Source: Notospermus geniculatus (Eukaryota; Nemertea; Pilidiophora; Heteronemertea; Lineidae). From it: a DNA stretch of 64,000 nucleotides. The notes beneath the pieces were generated by a model that saw nothing but the letters and a program-made list of their open reading frames with translations, ran no database searches and was not told the DNA's origin. The translations under genes were made by a program, and so were the position numbers. Positions 60,301-64,000 of this stretch are shown piece after piece (positions within the stretch are counted from its first letter, which is position 1; every line of letters starts with the position of its first letter). Location of the stretch: positions 156,912 to 220,911 of the forward strand of contig NMRB01000641.1 of assembly GCA_002633025.1 (NCBI GenBank), read 5' to 3'.

Positions 60301-63300
60301 ATGATTTGGAAACAGAGTTTAGAGCATTTGATACACAGGAAGCTTTTATAACTAATTGAACTAATCTATGATTTCTGTGCCAAATGGTTCAATCTTTCAG
60401 ACAAGCAGCCACTCCAGCAAGTAGCAATATATGCTCTGTTTACACTAAGACCAATGCTACAGTCTCTATCAAAATTATATTGATACCCTACTATTTCTAG
60501 AATCAGTTATCAGCCTTGGATGTTTGGAATACCATTCCAGAGTCTCAGATTGAGTTTTAAACTGGGATTACACACTCTGGGCAAATTTGCTGTTTGATGG
60601 ATGCCAGAATTGGTCACACAGTAGGAATCACTGGAATCGAAATTTTTCAATCAACTGAGTCAAACAGGCTTCAGAACTGACCATAGCTACTGGCTCTTTT
60701 TACTATCAACACTTAGATGTGAGGTTTGATTAGAAAATGCCATCAAAACTGACCTGTATTCTAGAAAACAGGTAACTTAACAGTTGGTAGCATTACAGGT
60801 ATCATCATCAGCAATTAAATAGGAATCCATTCCTTCATTATTTTTGTATGAATTCACCCATGAAAGGCCAACTGGTGATAGAGGCTGCTAAAACAAATAG
60901 ACTTCCCAGTTCGATTCAGGTATGCGGAATATAGACATGTATAGATCAGCATGGAAATGCTTCATTTCAAGTCAGGCATTTTCATTCACAGTTGAATGAG
61001 TTGCTGGCTAAAAATCTAGAAACGAAGAATCCCCGCCAATGAATTCTGAGGACTCAGGATATGATGCCTTGTTACATCCCTTTTCAGCCCAGAAAGATTT
61101 TGCAGAATCCCTACGACACTGAAGTCCTCAGTCCAAGGTCATGGCATTAGGCCACGACATGACTGTTTTTCTGCAGGATGTTTTTATCATTATCATTTCC
61201 ATGCATTAATGATTGCTGTATACACAATAATTAAGCGGCATTGTTTAGTAATTAATTGCTCATTTTTGCTATTTATGCATTCTAACTAGGAATGAGCATT
61301 CCACCGTAACTTGAGCCCAGACTGCCAGAAATCATGCACAGTACTGACAGAGAAATCAAGTTCTTTTTTCTCTCTGTGTGGTTGAGATGTACTTTTTGGA
61401 AGAAATAACTTTCTCCCCGAAAAAGAGGTCAACTGTATTTTGTTTACATTAGCAAATGTTTCATTGGCAGTTTTGGATAGAAAACTTATATATAGACACT
61501 AGCTTTAGTACCCGGTAAACCGGGTTTGTGTAAGATGCGCGGTACTTTGTGGACATTTAGCCCAGCTGCGGACGTACCTACCTCAGTGACGTGATGACGT
61601 CATCACGTCATGCAGATTTCAGACGGCAACGGTGATGGCATGCATGACGTCACACAACGTTTGTGACGTCATTGCTTTTGAATTTGATGCAATTTCACTG
61701 AAAAACGCTTCTTAAAACATAGTTTGGCCGATTTTAAAATTTTAACCTTGAAAAGATCACTCCTTGTATCAAGAGCAATCGAATAAGGTATTGCTCAGCT
61801 CCCTCCATGCAGCGGTTGCAGAGAACATTCGTGACNTGACCGTTGGGATAGTTGCTGGCTGGCTCATTTGGTTTCAAGCCTGAGCCAAATCCAATCACAA
61901 TATTGACCTGTTGGTGGCACCAAAGGTCACTAAACACTATAAGATGCAACTTCTACCAGTTACTACAAACTCAAATTTGTTGCTGCTTTGTTCATCAGCA
62001 AGTATTTGAACCTATTCTACTTAACTTAAATCTTTGGAATACAACATCTTTATAGAGTACAAATTTTTTTTATTCTGATAAAAGTTGGCCTACACATAGT
62101 AAAGAATAACACTTACCATCTTTACCATCAGCATTAATTGTGATAGTAGTCTCCTTGACATCTCCAAGGACACCACCCATTGGGGTTGAGAGCTTGACCT
62201 TGAACTTCTCATCTGGTTCGTACAGCGAGTCGTCAATGATTTTGATGGTGCAGTATTTCTGTGCCTCAAATTTGTCAAATCGGACAGTGCTGGTGTGGTC
62301 CTCAGGACGAGTGATATAGTCGGAGTAAGAAGTGACGGTTCTAGGGACAGTCCCCTTGGCAGTGTCTGAAAAAGATGATTTTGCAAGAATGTCGGATATG
62401 GAGTCAGAATTCGAAGTCTTTCCCGCTGAGCCTGCAAGCATAGAAATACTTAAGCTTCCATGTCCTTGACCTTGGTCCCTACTATAGTTAACTGATTGAT
62501 TGTAGCCTTACCTGATTCAGTGTAGCAGATGACCATGAACTCCTCGGAGAGGTCACCGGTCCTTTTGATTGGCACCTTGATGGTACCAGCATCTTCATCA
62601 ACCTTGTACCCAGGCTCGGGAATGGAAACTCGTGATTCTGCAAGACAGAAAATCACATCATTATGTGAAAGAATGAATTTGGGAAATGCGTTGGTAATGG
62701 TCCTTTCTAAAGAATGAAGGACTTGACTTGGCAGTTTCATCACAAAAATGTGTTCAAGAACATTGTATTTGGAAACTTCTTATAAACAAGTTACTGAACA
62801 GCAGATAAGAGTCACACTTACGGTCATTGGCACCATCTACGATGTTGATGGTAGTGGTATGGGGCAAGCCCAGGAGAGCCTCGACGGGGTCAGTAAGCTT
62901 CACAACAATGGTTTCAGAATTTTCGAACTTGTCATCATCCAAAAGGCGCACAGACCAAGTCTTGGTTGTCTCACCTGTCAAACAAAGTTGATTAGAAATG
63001 CATTTAAGAATTTGGCTTATCATCCATGTAGGCCTACTTGGCATCTTTGCTTTAAAGTCTGCAGCAAAGTGATTTGATAAGTACCGGTACTTGGCGTAAC
63101 AAAAATTCCAAGAAATCCACAGAAACACCATATTGGTTCACTCACCTGGGTTAAACTGGACTTGTTTGGCAAGCTTGTCAGAATAGTCAACACCCTTGGT
63201 AGCTGTGCTCTCATCAGCAATTTCAATGGCTAGAAAATAAGAAAATCACGCTGTAGCATGCAATATCTTGTTGCTTTGCCTTGCACCAGTCTTTGGTCAT

Positions 63301-63610
63301 TGGTGACCAGAAGAAGCTAAAATTGCCAGAGGTGCATGAAACAGCTTGATGCACACCAGCCAACATATTGTGTAGGCCTACAGATGTTGAATGATCCTTG
63401 CCCATAAGTGATTTTTTTGCAAAGTAAAATGAGATAGGGACAGTTCTTCATACATGTACTTACTGACGAATGCAGTCTCCCTCAATGATCCTCGTCGTCT
63501 GATAACAACATCCACAATACCATCACCCTCATCATATGTGTAAGAGGCTGCGTCGAAAAAGAGCATTGCCCAAGTGAGGGAGAATGTCTGGCTGCCAAGT
63601 ACATTGCCAC
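51371..63610 (-). CDS. FREM2: FREM2/ECM3-like extracellular matrix protein, C-terminal part
   Basis: FRAS1/FREM proteins form a basement-membrane adhesion complex; ECM3 is the sea urchin homologue. Minus-strand exons in transcript order (borders by eye): 63464-63610, 63146-63229, 62822-62974, 62512-62637, 62117-62365, 58714-58863, 58196-58405, 56636-56826, 56219-56383, 55861-56040, 55618-55748, 55254-55406, 54792-54996, 54455-54619, 53956-54247, 53249-53804, 52736-52997, 52353-52540, 52017-52163, 51371-51829. Upstream exons lie beyond the window. About five Calx-beta domains are recognisable from paired exons, with DDxxxEPDExFxVxL-type cores (for example [15 protein letters not shown]). Next comes the FRAS1/FREM C-terminal module ([56 protein letters not shown]). 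Then come furin-like RTKR and RQKR, one transmembrane helix, a basic stop-transfer RRRKR and a cytoplasmic tail ending AAEL. Confidence 0.92.
56827..58195. other. FREM2 intron of about 1.4 kb
   Basis: AT-rich, with no coding exon for the gene. Open frames here are short and unlike any family I recognise. Confidence 0.6.
58864..62116. other. FREM2 intron of about 3.3 kb
   Basis: This is the longest intron of the gene seen here. It is mostly AT-rich. A GC-richer patch at 61560-61680 has several TGACGTCA palindromes, and a single N at 61836 may mark a join or an uncertain base. No coding exon is seen. Confidence 0.6.
61575..61675. promoter_or_regulatory. Cluster of TGACGTCA (CRE-like) palindromes in FREM2 intron
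   Basis: ATGACGTCAT occurs near 61602, and further GACGTCA sites follow near 61647 and 61667, with flanking CACGTCA and GTGACGT half-sites. The full palindrome is the consensus for CREB/ATF factors. It may equally be part of an old mobile element. Confidence 0.3.
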
Positions 63611-64000
63611 CTGAAATGAACAAAGCAGTGATGAAAGAAACTGGAAAGGGATATCAACAGTATCTTCTAAGGACATATCGGATTGGTGGATGCTGTCATA
63701 GAGTTGTGTCCATATCAAAAGTGGTAAATTAATACAAGGGTGTTCTGGCATATATTCAGATGTCCTTTCCTTTTCCCCTTTGCTTCTGTCTCTTTCTAGT
63801 GGATAAAATTGAAACTGTATGATTTAGTGGTAAAGATGTTTTCACAAGTTCAAAGATTCACCTGTAGCCTGCTTTGAAAGGTACAGACAACCAGCAACAC
63901 TGGTGAACTTTATCTACATGTGTAAACAGCTGTTCTTTACCGGATTCCTGCACTGCTAAACCCAAAGATACAACTCGCACAGCAATATCTGATAACTGAA
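63611..64000. other. FREM2 intron running off the window
   Basis: No further exon is visible before the right edge. The open frame at 63482-63751 on the minus strand overlaps a known exon in another frame. Confidence 0.5.

Noticed and set aside
1-64000. CRISPR arrays, bacterial operons, phage or retroviral genes
   Set aside because: No regular direct-repeat/spacer arrays, Shine-Dalgarno-led operons, or reverse transcriptase, integrase or capsid-like frames were seen. All recognised genes are intron-bearing animal genes.

Overview
This is animal nuclear DNA. Every recognisable gene is split into short exons with GT-AG introns, and all the genes are typical metazoan families. Runs built from GGCCTA and ACATGTA, many fold-back DNA elements, high polymorphism between repeated segments, and a FREM2 homologue of the kind described in sea urchins as ECM3 suggest a marine invertebrate, possibly an echinoderm or related deuterostome. 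I cannot fix the species.

Layout from left to right. (1) 1-9052: copy 1 of a PLAT-lipoxygenase gene on the plus strand, missing two exons, followed by a stub of the last exon of a downstream minus-strand gene. (2) 9028-12640: the spliceosomal gene IK/RED on the minus strand; its extreme 3' end is fused to that stub, and its 5' end is lost near a single N at 13593. (3) 14605-24407: copy 2 of the lipoxygenase segment, with 16 exons that close in frame to 698 residues, followed by the complete downstream gene (24276-26547, minus strand, 356 residues, unrecognised). (4) 26548-29834: intergenic DNA crowded with terminal-inverted-repeat elements. (5) 29835-40555: an FBXW7 (F-box/WD40) gene on the plus strand. 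Its first two exons encode a helix-hairpin-helix domain that splices in frame onto the FBXW7 acidic region. Two internal pieces are repeated beside assembly gaps. (6) 43945-44448 and 45625-47835: COA5 (minus) and UNC50 (plus), head to head as in vertebrates. (7) 51371-63610 and beyond the right edge: the C-terminal part of a FREM2/ECM3 extracellular-matrix protein on the minus strand, with Calx-beta domains, a FRAS1-type C-terminal module, two furin-like sites and a transmembrane segment.

The genes do not form one pathway. They cover lipid mediator synthesis (lipoxygenase), splicing (IK), ubiquitin ligase substrate choice (FBXW7), cytochrome oxidase assembly (COA5), ER/Golgi membrane trafficking (UNC50) and basement-membrane adhesion (FREM2). 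The most unusual items are the helix-hairpin-helix/FBXW7 architecture, the Red-lipoxygenase-gene X duplication with its chimeric junction, and transposon insertions present in only one of the two lipoxygenase copies. Exon borders were read by eye from splice signals, reading phase and family similarity. No RNA evidence was available.
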